56,617 nucleotides of DNA from positions 1 through 56,617 of the forward strand of contig ML991878.1 in NCBI GenBank assembly GCA_010094025.1, given 5' to 3'. Positions 20,918-33,300 of this stretch are shown in pieces. The notes beneath the pieces are model-generated. The model saw only the letters and a program-made list of their open reading frames with translations. It did not search any database and was not told the origin of the DNA. A program made the position numbers and the translations under genes. How positions within the stretch are numbered: the first letter of the stretch is position 1; the number at the start of each line of letters is the position of its first letter. This DNA comes from Viridothelium virens. Taxonomy: Eukaryota > Ascomycota > Dothideomycetes > Trypetheliales > Trypetheliaceae.

Positions 20918-23900
20918 ATGCCTTCAGCGCTCGTTCAAGAGTTGGCTGCAGAGGTCGGGCGGATTGTGAGCTCGCCATTTTCGGTCTCTCTCAAGGTGGG
21001 TAATTAATACTGATTGCCATCTGCACGTGGGTCTAGTTATGGCCGACAAAAATCGACCTAATTCGACATCGTTTCGTCCCATCCTCTTTCCGTCAACTCA
21101 CCCGAAGGCAAAGCTCCCTAGTGCTACCCTGACTCGCGCACCCCTCCTAGAAAGAAACTCTGCTCTTCCATAGACCACAGTTTGCTGACAGAGTATCATT
21201 GCAGCTCCTCGAACTCCTGCTGAAGCGGTCAGATAACGATGCAGTACGGCAATGGAGCGAAGAACACCCTTGCCAACGTCGGCAGCTTTCCTCAATTGTA
21301 CTGGATGTATTCCAGACCTGGCCATACGCGCTGGATATCCTAGAGAGACTAAGTGAGGCCAACCCTACTCAGAGAGAGAAGTTCAAAGAATATTCACGCC
21401 TCATAGGTCGAGCTATCGGATTTCGAGATGCAGTCCTCGAACATGACCCGACGCTGTTACATACCTTGCTCATTGAATCCACCAAATCCATACAAAGTTA
21501 TCAAAAGGTATCCAGAACTCATATCCGTCCTTTCTCCCTGACTGACGGCCGCCAGTACGGAAATGTATGCTGCGTTCTGCTGAGCCATCCTCTACCAGAC
21601 ACATTGCCTCTACCCGAAATCACTCAGACTTTCGTGCTCCACGTTGTCAACCATGCAATCGATTCTCCAGGCACAGAACCTTTCATGCAGCTTCTTGCCC
21701 TCATCGATGGAGCATGTGCAGTATTGTTCAATGCACTACCGGGAGAAGTTCTCGTCCGTCTTGAGCAGAGCCTGCTAGGCGTTGTGAAATATGAAAGAGG
21801 TGGGGAGTTCTCCGGCCGGAATATTTTATGTTTAGCACTTTTAGCTTTCCTTCTCGGACTGGACCACAGCGCAGTAAGCTCTTCTGGAAGTTCAACGTTT
21901 CAAGTTGGCCTCTCTCCCGAGTCACTCCCGTGTTCGAGCCATCGCGACCTGTCTGCAACAGCCCAGGCTTTCACCGGTACTAAAGCTTCCAAGATTGCGG
22001 AATTGATCGCTTTCTATGTCGCATTCTTATGTAGTGATGGCTGTGGAAGCTCCCCATCTGAAGCCTCTGCTAGCATACAATCGATCATAGTGATTGCTCG
22101 GGCCCTTCCTGAAGAGGTTCGACAAGAATGGATCCGAGTCAAGGCACAAGTTTTCCGAAAAGTGTGCGAAAAAGCTTTGCAAACGAGCACTCATCCACAA
22201 GTCCGATCCTGGACCATCGTCTTCATCAACTCCTTATGCGGTTCTGGCAAGATGCCCCAGCAAATCCTCATTGCGTACGAATCATTGCTTCTTGATACGA
22301 TTGTTCTATCCATGACACCACACGAGTATCGTTATCTTTTGCAACATACTTTGGAGAAGATGGACTTGTCTCTGACTTCTGCATTTGCGAGTACGTTTCT
22401 TGAGCAGGCACTTTCCTTGGTGGTAAACGGCAACGACTCCTTGGTCATGCTTGCGAATTTTCGGACATTGGCTGTTGCAGTGGTAGAGATTGCACAGGGC
22501 TCCTCGTCTTCCCGGAAGGACATACTTCTCGCTCTTTGCACAAACAAGCTCTCTCCGTATCTTACTACCTTCCTGAATTTTGTGCCTCAAATCGAAAACA
22601 AGATGGACAACTGTCTCCGAGGCGATTCGTTTGGACGACTGCTGATGAAGCAGCGCGTCGAACTGGGTGCCTTACTTTGCAGTACCTTGTTGAAGCTTGC
22701 TCTCTTGGCCCAAGGCGATGGTGACATTGGAATCAATCCCACGATGGCGTTAGCCTTGATCGATAAGCAAGCAATGCTCAACACTGTCATCGCATCTCTT
22801 ACTCATCGCCATCCTTCATTTATGCCTGCCAAGGACTCAAGGTCACTGTTGCAGCAGACTTCTACGCCACGTGCACTGCAAGAGAATAACAACTGGAAAG
22901 TATTGCTGTCAAAAGAACTGCAGCGGCGAGCTGAAGATCAAGAAGATATGATCATCCAGAGTGTAGCTCAAGCGTGTCGCGACTTCGAGGAAAGGTGCGA
23001 GGATGTAGAATCGCCCCTTCGACTTCAAGAAGAGAAAACGGCGGTCCTTCAACGGAAGTACGAGGATGCACAAAATTCAGCCAGCGAGCTTGAAGTTTGA
23101 TTGACAGATCAGGAATCAAGGATCAGTAGGCTTGAAACAGAGAATTCGGAATATTCTGACGCTCTTCGCGAGGCCGAGACCTTGGGGGCATCCCTGAAGG
23201 GGCGCCTAGCAGATCTTGACAAAGAGCTTCTTGAAGGCAATGAGAAACAAAGTATCAAAGTTCGCCAGATCCGAAAGGAATACAGCGATCGCGTTGTCAC
23301 AGTAGAAGCAACCTTTGCTGCCAAGGACTTAACTATCCAAACCCAGATCACTCAATTGGAAGAACTGGAGAATGCACAGCGATCCTCGAGTATGATGCTC
23401 GAGCAGAATTTGCGTGACTTAGAGGAGAGTCGTAACAGAGAGAGAGAACACAGCCAGCAGCTCCATTCCTTGCGCTCCGAACTCGAAGCTGAGAAAGCAT
23501 ACCTGGTGGACCAGAATGAGGCTTGTATGGATGCCTATCGAAAGATAGATTGTATTGATCAGGACGCAAAATCAGCCAGAAGTGCCTTGTTCTCGGCCGA
23601 GACTGAAGTGCGACGACTACGCGATGAGTATCATCGGCTAGAGGAAGGATCAAGGTCTGAGATCAACGCCCTTAAAGACTCGCATCAAGCAGAGCTAAAT
23701 GGCAAATTATCGCGGGTCTGTTCCTTGCTATGCCAGCATCGTTGATCGCAACTAATTCGCCAACAGATATCACAGTTAGAAGCAGAGTTCCATACTGAAT
23801 TGAGGAAGAGAGAAGCGGAACTTACGGAAGGAAAGAGGTCGCACGAAATAGCAGCACAGCAGGCTGAAGCAAAGCTTGAAGGGTTGCGCAACGAAGTACG

Positions 23901-24651
23901 TGTCGAGGGCGCACCTTTATCGTATCTCCACAGATCGTAAGCTAATTACGGATAGAACACCAGACTCATGGTAGCAAAGGAAGGAAGGGAAGCAGAGCTA
24001 AGGACCGCGCACGATAAATTGCGCCAGATTGGCGGACTTACCAACCTCCAGTCTAAGCCCAGAGAGCGGCGAGCTCGACTGCGCGCCACTGATGGCACCA
24101 AGCTCGATGTCGAACCAGCCAATCAGTCTCGTCCGCGATCTACGGCTGGAAGCACTTCATCGGAGACGCCCAGCTCTCAGACACGCTTTGTGGATACAGT
24201 GGGCTATTCCTCTATTTCTTATCCACTGGAGTTAGGGATCAAGCCAGCCATGAAGCGATCGAGTGCAATAGAGAGCTTCAAGGCTCCAGTGACAAGGTCT
24301 TCAGACACCGAGGATCCTGCAGCGAGGACGCGAAGAACAAGCACGGGGGCGAACAGGCCTCCTTTGAAGGATGCACCAGCCAACAGGATTCCAAGCAGGT
24401 GCGTTGGAAAGCCGGACCAAATCGGTCAAGGTTATCCTGATTCTCAAAAGTTTTCGCTGGATGTATCTATTCCACCACCCAATGAGACTGAAGTATCAGA
24501 TCTTGGGATGGTCCCTGAATATTCTTTCGATGAGAATGAGGTCCTTACGAGCACGGGTATTCTTAGCGCTCATAACGATGGGCATGGCGCTGGAGAGCTA
24601 GAAGATTGGGCAACTGCCGATTTTGTGTCAGAGGAACAGGAGAATGAATAG
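20918..24651 (+). CDS. Large helical and coiled-coil protein of unknown function, interrupted by an in-frame TGA
   Basis: Proposed exons are 20918-20995, 21205-23715, 23767-23895 and 23956-24651. A 48-nt in-frame stretch at 21508-21555 has GT/AG ends and a CTGAC branch-like motif and may be a further intron. The first 600 or so residues are Leu/Ala-rich and helical, perhaps ARM/HEAT-like. Residues about 600-930 form a long coiled coil rich in E, L, R, S and Q. The tail is Ser/Pro-rich and acidic. A TGA at 23098-23100 (codon 658) interrupts the coiled coil, yet the heptads continue in the same frame on both sides. I find no intron that skips it in phase. A single C-to-T change from CGA would explain it, as would a sequencing error. 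I do not recognise the family. Confidence 0.7.
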
Positions 24652-25443
24652 GTGGAGCTACTACACCAAGTTGTACCATTCTGCAGTGTAGCTGTCGACC
24701 TAAACTCCCATGAGGTCTTGCGCTCGCTCGATAGTGACGGCTACGTCGGTGAGGTTGTCTCGCTTTACGTGGTCCTGTGAGAATGCTTGAGATAGGATTG
24801 GTAATGATTGATTATCCCCTGGATCTCCCTGTCTCTGCAGAATTTGTAAGTGACACTTTCAGTTTGTGGCAAGTCAGATAGCAATGAGAAGAAGAAACAA
24901 TCCTTGATATGGAAAGGCGCCATCAAAGTGGACATGGTCAAAAGGCTACATTGAATTGTTGATCTCGCCCGCCTGCACCTTTCCGGCAAACTCATCTAAG
25001 CACGTGCCCCACGCTGTTTGTATGCCGGCTTTGGCTTTAGAGAAACACAATCGATCTTTTGTCATCATTGACCTTCCCCTACCTCCCTTACTATTATCTT
25101 TTCGCAACAGACTTCTATAATCTGCTGAGGCTACATCGCTCGTCTGAGCTGTACCTTCATCTGGACATCTCAAGTTCATCCTTCCTGGTACTTCCTGTCC
25201 CACGACATCGTCAATCGCGACTACGACCTACTCAGGCCATCAATCAGCGAATGCGCGACGGCCAGGCGTTCAGCTGATACATGATCCTGTTCGCTGCCTG
25301 GTCCTGATACTCAGATCGTAATCGTACCAAAATCTGGTAACGATTCGTGGCGTCTGGCAACGACTCCACGACACCATCGAGGAGGACCTCTGACTTAGTT
25401 CGTGCAGAGCAGCCACACTGCCATTGATTTTCCTTGACTACAG
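24652..25443. other. Intergenic region, may hold 5' exons of the RdRP gene
   Basis: No clear gene. Because the downstream RdRP lacks the usual N-terminus and its frame opens at a CTACAG acceptor-like site ending at 25443, part of this region may be its leader, first exon and intron. I could not place an exon with confidence. Confidence 0.4.
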
Positions 25444-25470
25444 GATTGGCGACGGAACTTCAGCGCAATC

Positions 25471-27978
25471 ATGCAGTCTAAAATTCATGAAGAGGGTGAA
25501 AGTTCAATGATCACAACGACACGGAGTCAATTACAACACATGCAATGGTGGCTATATGATCGTGATCAGCCGGTCAAGACAGCAAGCCTCTGTCCAACCA
25601 TGAATGAAAATCTCCAGCCTCTCCAATTCAAGATCCGATACCTGCTTGAAGTGTGCTTATCTCAAAGAGTCTTACATGAAGTCAATATTACCAGACCTTT
25701 CATTTCACGGCTGCTCTCCGAGGATTCAGATATCGTTACAAGTACCCTGGATAAGGCGGTCCATCCCAAGAAACAATTTGGCGTTGCTATGGACATTTTC
25801 AATCTCTTCTTGAGAGTGAGGTTTAGTGAGGAAAAGAAATCACTCAGGTTTAGCTCTCTTAGTACCGGGACCAGTGAGAGAGTCATTGAGCAGATCATAC
25901 GAGCTTTACGGAAAGGCATTGTAGTGGCAGGGCGCCACTACAAATTCCTTACATTCGGGGATTCGCCATTCCGTGACCATGTCGCATACTTTTTCTCCCC
26001 TATCGAAGGTCTTAGCTGCGACCACATCCGAGCCTGGATGGGCGATTTCACGAAAATCACCAATGTGGGAGAGTACTGTTCTCTTCTCGGTCAGGGCTTT
26101 TTGACAAGTCGCGCGGTCCGTGGTTTACATCCTAGATTGAAGTTTCTCGAAGACGTAGTCAACGACAAATTCAACTTCACGGATGGCATTGGCAAGATTT
26201 CGAAGAACATGGCTTCGAGGATAGCAGCCGAATTGAATCTACCAAATGCATGGGAAGATCCACCAAGTGCCTTTCAAATCCAAATCGGCGGCTGCAAGGG
26301 CATGGTGGCTATTGACCCTCACCTTCCTGACTTATGTATTGGCCTACGTCCCAGCCAGGAGAAATTTTCGAGCGGAAATCGCGATCTAGAGGTCATTCGC
26401 GTGTCTAGCTTCTCTGCAGCGGCGCTAAATCGACAGCTTATCTCCATTTTATCGACTCTGGGAGTACCAGATCAGATCTTCCGGAGCAAGATGAGCAGCA
26501 TGGTGACAAAATTGGATGACGCAACGAAGGATGCCACCACTGCTGTCATCATGTTGCAGAAGAACGTCGATCGTAATCAGATATCATTGCAGTTAGCTGC
26601 AATGGTAATCAATGGTTTCATGGGATCAAATGAGCCATTTACAATGTCGCTTCTTCACCTCTGGAAAGCTTGGTTATTTAAATACATGAAAGAGAAGGCG
26701 AAGATCCTAATTGAAAATGGGGCATGCCTCCCTGGTGTTACTGACGAATCAAAGACACTAGGAGGTCATTTCGAAGGGCAACAATCCAATGCGAAGCGAA
26801 CAGCTGAATCAATCTCTCCGAGCGATGGCCGAAAACAGGCATTCGGTATGAAGGCGGCAAGACAAGACATCTCCAGAAACCTCCCGGAGATCTTCATTCA
26901 GATTTCTGGCAATAAGGGCAACCCCCGAGACAGGAATTTTGGCAAGCCATGCTACAGAGTGATCGAAGGGGTCTGCCTGTTGGCTCGAAACCCCTCACTA
27001 CATCCGGGAGACATTCGCGTTGTCCGGGCGGTAGACGTTGAGGCTCTCCATCACTTGAAAAATGTCGTAGTGTTTCCGCAAAACGGAGATCGCGACTTGG
27101 CGAGTATGTGTGCCGGAGGAGACCTCGACGGAGACACTTATACGATTCTGTGGGATGAAGACCTCATTCCACGCGAAATCTACTATCCACCAGTTTTCGA
27201 GGGATCTAGCGCAGACAAGATGCCGGGTGAGAAGCCTGAGGGAGAGCTGAAGGGGAAGGGGAAGGAGAACCGAAAGGAGAACCGCAAGGAGGAGGTGCCA
27301 ACAATAACAATCGATGACATGCGGGACTTCTTCGTACAATACTTGAGAAATGAAAGGTCAAATGATACGACATATCATTCTGAAAAGATTCTTGGCCAAT
27401 TATATGACATGGTGGACATGGTCGACTTCACGCCGAATTTTGCACTCCCATTTGACAAACGCATTCTGGACGCATTCCCACCAAACGAAGACTTGATCAA
27501 GGCTCTAGCAAATATCAAGGAGCAATACGATGCAGAAATACGCCGGATCATGGTGAACAATGGAATCAAGACTGAACTTGAGGTCTGGTCCTCTTTCGTC
27601 CTACAACACAACTCAGAGGGCGAAGACGATACCTTCGCCGAAAAATTCGCCATGATCATGTCCGATGTCAAAGGGCATTATCGACTTATGATTGCAACGA
27701 TGGGCGACGTCGGTGGAGTCAACGCTAAGCCACCTCTCCCAATTTTTGCGCATGCCATGTATCTCTTGACTGCGCGTCAGGTTTCAGCGGCACTGCAGAG
27801 GCGCAGATGGAATGAAAACATCACACCGTTGACGAGCTTTCCTTGGATTTTCCAGGACGAACTTGGGAGGCTTGCAAACCAGACGGAGATCACTACAAGT
27901 ACAGGAGAAGTGGTGTCGCGCCATACCAATCTACAATTACTTGAAATGGAGTTCAGGGGGGTGCACTTGGATTTCTAG
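25471..27978 (+). CDS. RNA-dependent RNA polymerase (RNA silencing type), N-terminus uncertain
   Basis: Open frame of 835 residues from the ATG at 25471. The frame stays open back to 25444, just after an acceptor-like CTACAG, so an upstream exon is likely. Motifs of eukaryotic RdRPs are present: DGIGKISKNMA, IQIGGCKGM, LCIGLRPSQEKF, PCYRVIEGVCLLARNPSLHPGDIRVV, and the catalytic GGDLDGD with the three aspartates at residues 551, 553 and 555. A Lys/Glu-rich insert (about residues 580-610) precedes DFFVQYLRNER. The conserved block that normally follows (the HLALAD / LAELHS-AVD / KTG region, roughly 55 residues) is absent, and the chain resumes at YHSEKILGQLYD. Such enzymes copy RNA to double-stranded RNA for Dicer. 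Whether this one is active is open. Confidence 0.9.
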   Translation: MQSKIHEEGESSMITTTRSQLQHMQWWLYDRDQPVKTASLCPTMNENLQPLQFKIRYLLEVCLSQRVLHEVNITRPFISRLLSEDSDIVTSTLDKAVHPKKQFGVAMDIFNLFLRVRFSEEKKSLRFSSLSTGTSERVIEQIIRALRKGIVVAGRHYKFLTFGDSPFRDHVAYFFSPIEGLSCDHIRAWMGDFTKITNVGEYCSLLGQGFLTSRAVRGLHPRLKFLEDVVNDKFNFTDGIGKISKNMASRIAAELNLPNAWEDPPSAFQIQIGGCKGMVAIDPHLPDLCIGLRPSQEKFSSGNRDLEVIRVSSFSAAALNRQLISILSTLGVPDQIFRSKMSSMVTKLDDATKDATTAVIMLQKNVDRNQISLQLAAMVINGFMGSNEPFTMSLLHLWKAWLFKYMKEKAKILIENGACLPGVTDESKTLGGHFEGQQSNAKRTAESISPSDGRKQAFGMKAARQDISRNLPEIFIQISGNKGNPRDRNFGKPCYRVIEGVCLLARNPSLHPGDIRVVRAVDVEALHHLKNVVVFPQNGDRDLASMCAGGDLDGDTYTILWDEDLIPREIYYPPVFEGSSADKMPGEKPEGELKGKGKENRKENRKEEVPTITIDDMRDFFVQYLRNERSNDTTYHSEKILGQLYDMVDMVDFTPNFALPFDKRILDAFPPNEDLIKALANIKEQYDAEIRRIMVNNGIKTELEVWSSFVLQHNSEGEDDTFAEKFAMIMSDVKGHYRLMIATMGDVGGVNAKPPLPIFAHAMYLLTARQVSAALQRRRWNENITPLTSFPWIFQDELGRLANQTEITTSTGEVVSRHTNLQLLEMEFRGVHLDF

Positions 27979-28279
27979 GCGAGGAGGGTGAACCAGAATG
28001 TATTACGGCTGACGATCCTGCCGTGCCTTCAGAGGCCGCCTCTCGTTCAAATCACGGATCTTGAGTCCTCGATTCGAGTGCGCCACAGTAGCGAGATAAT
28101 AGCCCATTGCTGTATTATAGAAGTACATAGGAGAACTGAATGCAATTTTGCTTGAAACTATAGCCTGAGATGTCTGTTGGAAAGATTTCCGTTGGGGACT
28201 GCCCCATCCCAATACTCGGTGATGTAAATTCGATCCGTCTCCTCTCACCGAACAACTTCGGACCCGATAGTACTCCACC

Positions 28280-29844
28280 ATGCCGCAACCCACCACGCGC
28301 AATCGGATTCCACCACTTCTAGAAACCTATCTTCACCTTCCTCGTGAGACCACGCTTGTCCTCCTTACCGGCATCCTCAATGCTTCCGCGAATTGGCTTG
28401 TAGTAAAATACCTGAGTGCTCTACTTGCCAATGATGCTTGGACGAATCGGAACCAGCTCGACAAAAAGGCTCCCGTGGAGGGTGAAAAGCTTGCTCTCAG
28501 AGAGAATGCAAACGAGGAGCTAGCTTCGGGACCTCGGGACAATGCAAATGTTTCAGCAGGGAAAAATATGCGTAACGGATCAGAGAATGAGAGTAGAGAT
28601 GAGTATAGTGTCGTGCTGGTGAGCTGGATGAGGGATTGGGAATTCTGGTCGATGGAGGGACGAAAAGTTGGCGTAAGTTACCCAGGTTAATTTTCCTGTT
28701 CCACTACAACTCTATTTTGCTCGTCACCCGATCAGACACTTAAGAAGTCCTTTGAACCTACTAAATTCCTCAGGGTCTTGACCTCCAAAGTCTTGCTCGA
28801 CAAAAGCGGTTCGCGTTCGTGGATTGCTTGACAGGGCTGTTCGACAGCCCAAGCAACGAACAATCCGCATCAGGGAAATCTCAGAAAGCGTCTAGTCCCA
28901 GCATCAGCCCATTCTCCGCTGCAAAACCATCTACGAGCTCTCCAGCAGCCACGCAGCCTGCATCCAGCCCACCGAGCTCAGGACCCAGCCAAAGGACGCC
29001 CCCACAACCCCGTCGTCCACCAGGAGCTCAAACTCAATCCAAGGACCTCCCCACCGAATCTCCATCTCGACCACACATCCTCACCCCACCCAACCCCTCC
29101 ATCCCGGCCCTCAAATCCACCATCGAACAAGCCCTCACCCAGCTCTCCCCCCTAACCTGCCTCGTCCTCGACACCCCCTCCCTCCTCCTCTCCACCACTC
29201 CCAACACCACTTCCAGCACCACTACCTCCTCCTCCTCCTCCTCCTCCTCCTCAACCACCCCCCTAACCCTCACCCACTCCCTTCTCTCCCTCCTCCCGAC
29301 CCTAACCCCCCACCCCACGCACCTCATCATCTCCGACCTCGCCGACTCCCCCCTCCTCCGCCCAACCCAGCGCCTCACAACCACACACTCCGCCTCTCTA
29401 TCGCTCTATTCCAGCCCCAGCGCGCATGGTGTCGGAAGCAGCAGCGGTGGCGGCAGTGTCGAGGCGGCAGACGACGGTGGCAACGGCGGTGGTGGTGGTA
29501 GCGGCGGCGACCCCATCGCTCTTGCGCACGCGACCTGGCTCGTGTCGGTAGCGCATCGCGCGCAGCTTGTGCTGGCGTGTCGGCCGTTGGCGTCGGGGAC
29601 GGCGAGGGATGTGAGTGGGGTGGTGAGGGTGGGGAGGGGTGGGGGGTTGTGGGATCTTGGTGGGGGAGGTGGGGGTGAGGGAGGGGATGGTGATGGTAGT
29701 GGGGGAGGCGAGGGGGGAGTAGCTGGTGGTGGTGGTGGTGGTGGTGGGGGAGGGGAATGGTATGATGGGATTGAGGAGAGGGAGCTGTTGTATTATCTGG
29801 GGAATGATGGGGTGGTGAAGGTGTTTGGACGCGGGGAAGAGTAA
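28280..29844 (+). CDS. elp6: Elongator complex subunit Elp6
   Basis: Two exons, 28280-28672 and 28774-29844, give 487 residues. The start reads IPPLLETYLHLP, then LVLLTGILNASANWLVVKYL (the RecA-like first strand of Elp6), EYSVVLVSWMRDWEFW, and across the splice LDLQSLARQKRFAFVDCLTGLF. The C-terminus ELLYYLGNDGVVKVFGRG also fits the family. Elp6 forms a hexameric ring with Elp4 and Elp5 that helps Elongator modify wobble uridines in tRNA. Long Ser/Thr/Pro and poly-Gly inserts (about residues 160-310 and 400-455) make it much longer than yeast Elp6. The coding strand is C-rich up to about 29400 and G-rich after it. Confidence 0.9.
29225..29252 (+). repeat. CTC trinucleotide run inside elp6
   Basis: Nine to ten CCT/CTC units code for a poly-Ser tract of Elp6. 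Confidence 0.85.
29725..29747 (+). repeat. GGT trinucleotide run inside elp6
   Basis: Seven to eight GGT units code for part of a poly-Gly tract of Elp6. Confidence 0.85.
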
Positions 29845-30343
29845 ACGACTGCGGCGTCAATGGCCCGTAATGTTGAGGATGGACGACTGGGCTTGTTGAA
29901 ATAAGTGTGGATGGGCAGTGGAAGTATTTGGTGACGAAAGACAATGTTTGATTAACTGGATATCTCTAGTTGGCTGAAAATCGAAGATAGAAACACGAAG
30001 ATACGGCTGCAGAAGAAAGCAGCCATTTCCCTCGACAAATCCACTGAAACGCAGAGCGAGCTATCGCAGTAGACCGTTCGTCAGATGAAAAGTTCGCCAT
30101 CAGCGCTGAACACAAGATCCTTTTTCAGTCCCTCCAGACCACGCCATGCCATGCCATGCCAGATTCACCACGAAAAATACAATCCTGCACCGTCCCTGGC
30201 AGGCTATTAGCGACGTCAAATACCGCACGATCCCTCAAATGTAAATAACCATGTGCGCTCTACCACCGACCCGCCATCCAATCCCCCCAAACCTGCGCAA
30301 CCCCAGCACCGCCAAACGAAAGCCGAACACAGCGTCTTCCGTC
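29845..30343. other. 3' region between the convergent elp6 and palI genes
   Basis: Two convergent genes end on either side. I see no gene or clear terminator; a short CATGC repeat lies at about 30144-30160. Confidence 0.45.
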
Positions 30344-33300
30344 TCAAATCTCACTCGGATACCTCCCCTGACTCGCCGCACCCTGCATCCCCATCCCCAT
30401 GCCCATCCCAGGCGGAGCGCCTCGTCCCCTCATCCCCATGCCCATTCCCAACCCCGCCCCCCTCAAGCCACCCCTCCCTCCTCCTCCCCTGCCTCCAGGT
30501 CCAAGCCCCGGAATACTAAAATCCGGCGCCTCCGCCAACAGCAGATCCCCCCGCTGAGTATTCCCTCTCGCGCGCGGCTGCGGCGGCGGCATCATCCTCA
30601 GCGCACCACCATACCCCGGTCCCGGCCCCGGTCCCGGCCCCGGTATCGGACTCGTCCCCCCACCACCGTAGCCTGCGCCATCATAATTCGGCATGGCACC
30701 CATCATCGCCGTCGACGGAGGAGGAGGACGCCAATTCGGATTGACGCCGCGCTGCGAAATCGACGTGAAGTGCGAGATGTCGGACTCCTCGCCCGGGCTG
30801 CGACTGCCCGAGGGCAGCGTCTCGTACGACGAAGGGTCGTAGGCGTCGTCGCCGCCGCCGCCGCCGACGGCAGCGGGGTGGAGGAGGGCGGCGCCGTCGA
30901 GGTGGAAGGGGTCGTCGGTCGACTCGGTGTGGGGACGCAGGCCGTGCGAGGCGAGGCCGAGGGAGCCTGAGGTGGTGGCGTTGGAGGTGCTGGGGTCGGC
31001 GTGTTGGGCCATGGGGCCGAGGGTGCGGCCGGGGAGGGTGGGGAGGTCAGAGGAGGAGGGCATGCCGCCGAGGCGGGCCATCCTGTCGTTAGTAGCAAGA
31101 GCAGTAAGGGAAGGAGGGGTGTTGTTGTTATTGTTGTTAAAACCGGTTGGCGGAGTTGTAGATGCCTGCGGGTATTCGTTATTTCCTCTGCTGCCTTGGC
31201 GGCTTCGTGAGTGGCCTGTGGAGGGTGCCGTACCTGGTCTGCTAGGCGGGCTTGGTAGCCTGGCCGTCGGTGCGGGACCGATTTGGCTGGGTAGCATGCT
31301 TCTGTCGTTGCTGACGGGACTGCTGCGGTTGAAGCCGGCTTGCAATGCGGCAGGCAGCCCTGCGTTTGGAGGTACAGGATCTGAGTCGGCGAAACGAGGG
31401 TCTACATCCTCATAATATGATTCAGATCCGCCTCGAACGTGACCGCCTGCAGAACGCGGGGTTGTTGTTCTTGGTGGAGGCGTTCTCGAGGGCATCGGTT
31501 CAGGCGATGATTCATTGGGGGATCGCGGACGGGAGAATGATCGAACTTTTCGGGGCGCTGTTCCGGCACCGCCAGCAGGCGAAGGCGAAGAGCGTGGAGC
31601 TTCACGGAACTGTTGAGTGGGAAGCTCAACTGGAGAGCCTTCGATAGTGGGAAGTCCGTTATCTAATTCAGTGATTTCTCGAGGCGGGGGCCTATTCCAA
31701 TTTGCGCGAGCAGGAACGAACGATGTGTGAGGACTAGTAAAGATAAGTCAAGGGTTTGCAGGGATATGCAAGAGATACCGAAGGGCACAGGAAGCAAATT
31801 ATAAAGACAGTAGGGAACTTACTCAGAGTATTCGCTCGTTGGAGAGCTCACACTATCATGCTGCCGTAGAGGACTGTTTGACGCGTCTCTCGAACCTCCC
31901 TGTAGCGCCACCATGCCATTCAGATCGCTATCGCTGTCACGGAACCCGAATCCAGGTTTCACAGGGCTTCGAGCTGGACTGCCCGTTCGTGCGTCCATCT
32001 CAATAGCCTGGCCAACCATGCCTTGGTCATCCGGTATTGTAGGTGGTGGAGATGGATCCCTTTCAAAGCCTCTCTCTGGGGACTGCCCTCGCCCTCCGCC
32101 GTACATTCTGTTGTCGTAGCCAGGCGGCGGCGGTCCTCCTCGACCACGCCCCATCATCGCACCAGCAGCCATACCACCCATTGCACCGGCAGCCATCGGA
32201 GCCATACCTCCCATGCCTCCCATGCCTCCCATGCCTCCCATGCCTCCCCGACCACCTCCCGGTCCGTAAGGTCCTTGTGGAGGTGGCGGACCTCTCATTC
32301 CTTGAGGACCACCTCGCATCGGTCCAGGACCGTATCCACCTCTTCCAGGGCCAGAGTAGCCTCCTCGTTGTGGTCCGAACCCTCCTCGCAAAGCACCTGG
32401 TGGTGGGTAACCGCCTCTGCCCCTGCCGTAAAATGCTGGTCCACCTCCTCGCCCGGAACCCATTGTACTCTGCGAGTCTTGACGAATCATGCCTGGTCCC
32501 ATGGGTATTGGATTGCCATATTGATCCCTGGGACCGCCTCGTCCCATACCAGGACCTGGTCCCGGTCCTATGCGTGGTGTGGGCGGCGCGCCGGCTTCAT
32601 TTGCCCTTCGTTCTCGCTCAGATGGTGTTGATCGAATGGACGGATTCCTTGGGTTCAGAGGCGTACGATCGTCATTGCTTAGGCTAGGTCTTGTTTCTTT
32701 TGAAATGTCATAAGTTGCGAACGATGACGGTGTTTTATCTGCTAATGTGGCGGAAGTTGGTGGAGGAGATTCAGCTTTGGCCAGCGAGAGATCTTCTGTA
32801 GCGACAGCAGCTGTAACGGCGCGATTAGCATAGTAATTTTCTCCGTTCATCTCTGCATTTTCTGCTATCCGCTTCTTCCGGGCCTTTCTGGATACCAGAG
32901 TTCGTCTCATGGCACAAGTGACGACACCACTGGCGACGACGAGAATGGTGGCCGCTAACACAATCCATCCTCCCCAATTCAGATGAGGGACAAATAGCAG
33001 TAGGTCCACCAAGAAGGCGAGCAGGGAGATGAGCAGAGTCGGGAAGGTTAGGATAAGGAGCACTAGAAGATACCGTGAAGAATGGGCGGGGGAGTGGAAA
33101 TGGGCCGCGACTGATAGGCCGAAACAAATGAGAGTCAAGAGGGCGGCGATGGGATGGACGATAAGAATGGAAGAGAGCGAATGTCGAGCCGAGGAGGGGA
33201 GGGAAAAGTCCGAGTTTGCTGAGTTGGAGAAAAGTCCATCTAAGACGAGTCAAGAGATTAGTATCTAGCAAAAGATGTGTGTGTCAAGGGACGAAATTGT

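Noticed and set aside
29034-29944. His/Pro-rich and Val/Arg-rich frames antisense to elp6
   Set aside because: They are produced by the CTC and GGT tracts read on the other strand.
30251-30970. Pro/Arg-rich frames on the plus strand over palI
   Set aside because: They are antisense shadows of the Gly/Met-rich PalI tail.
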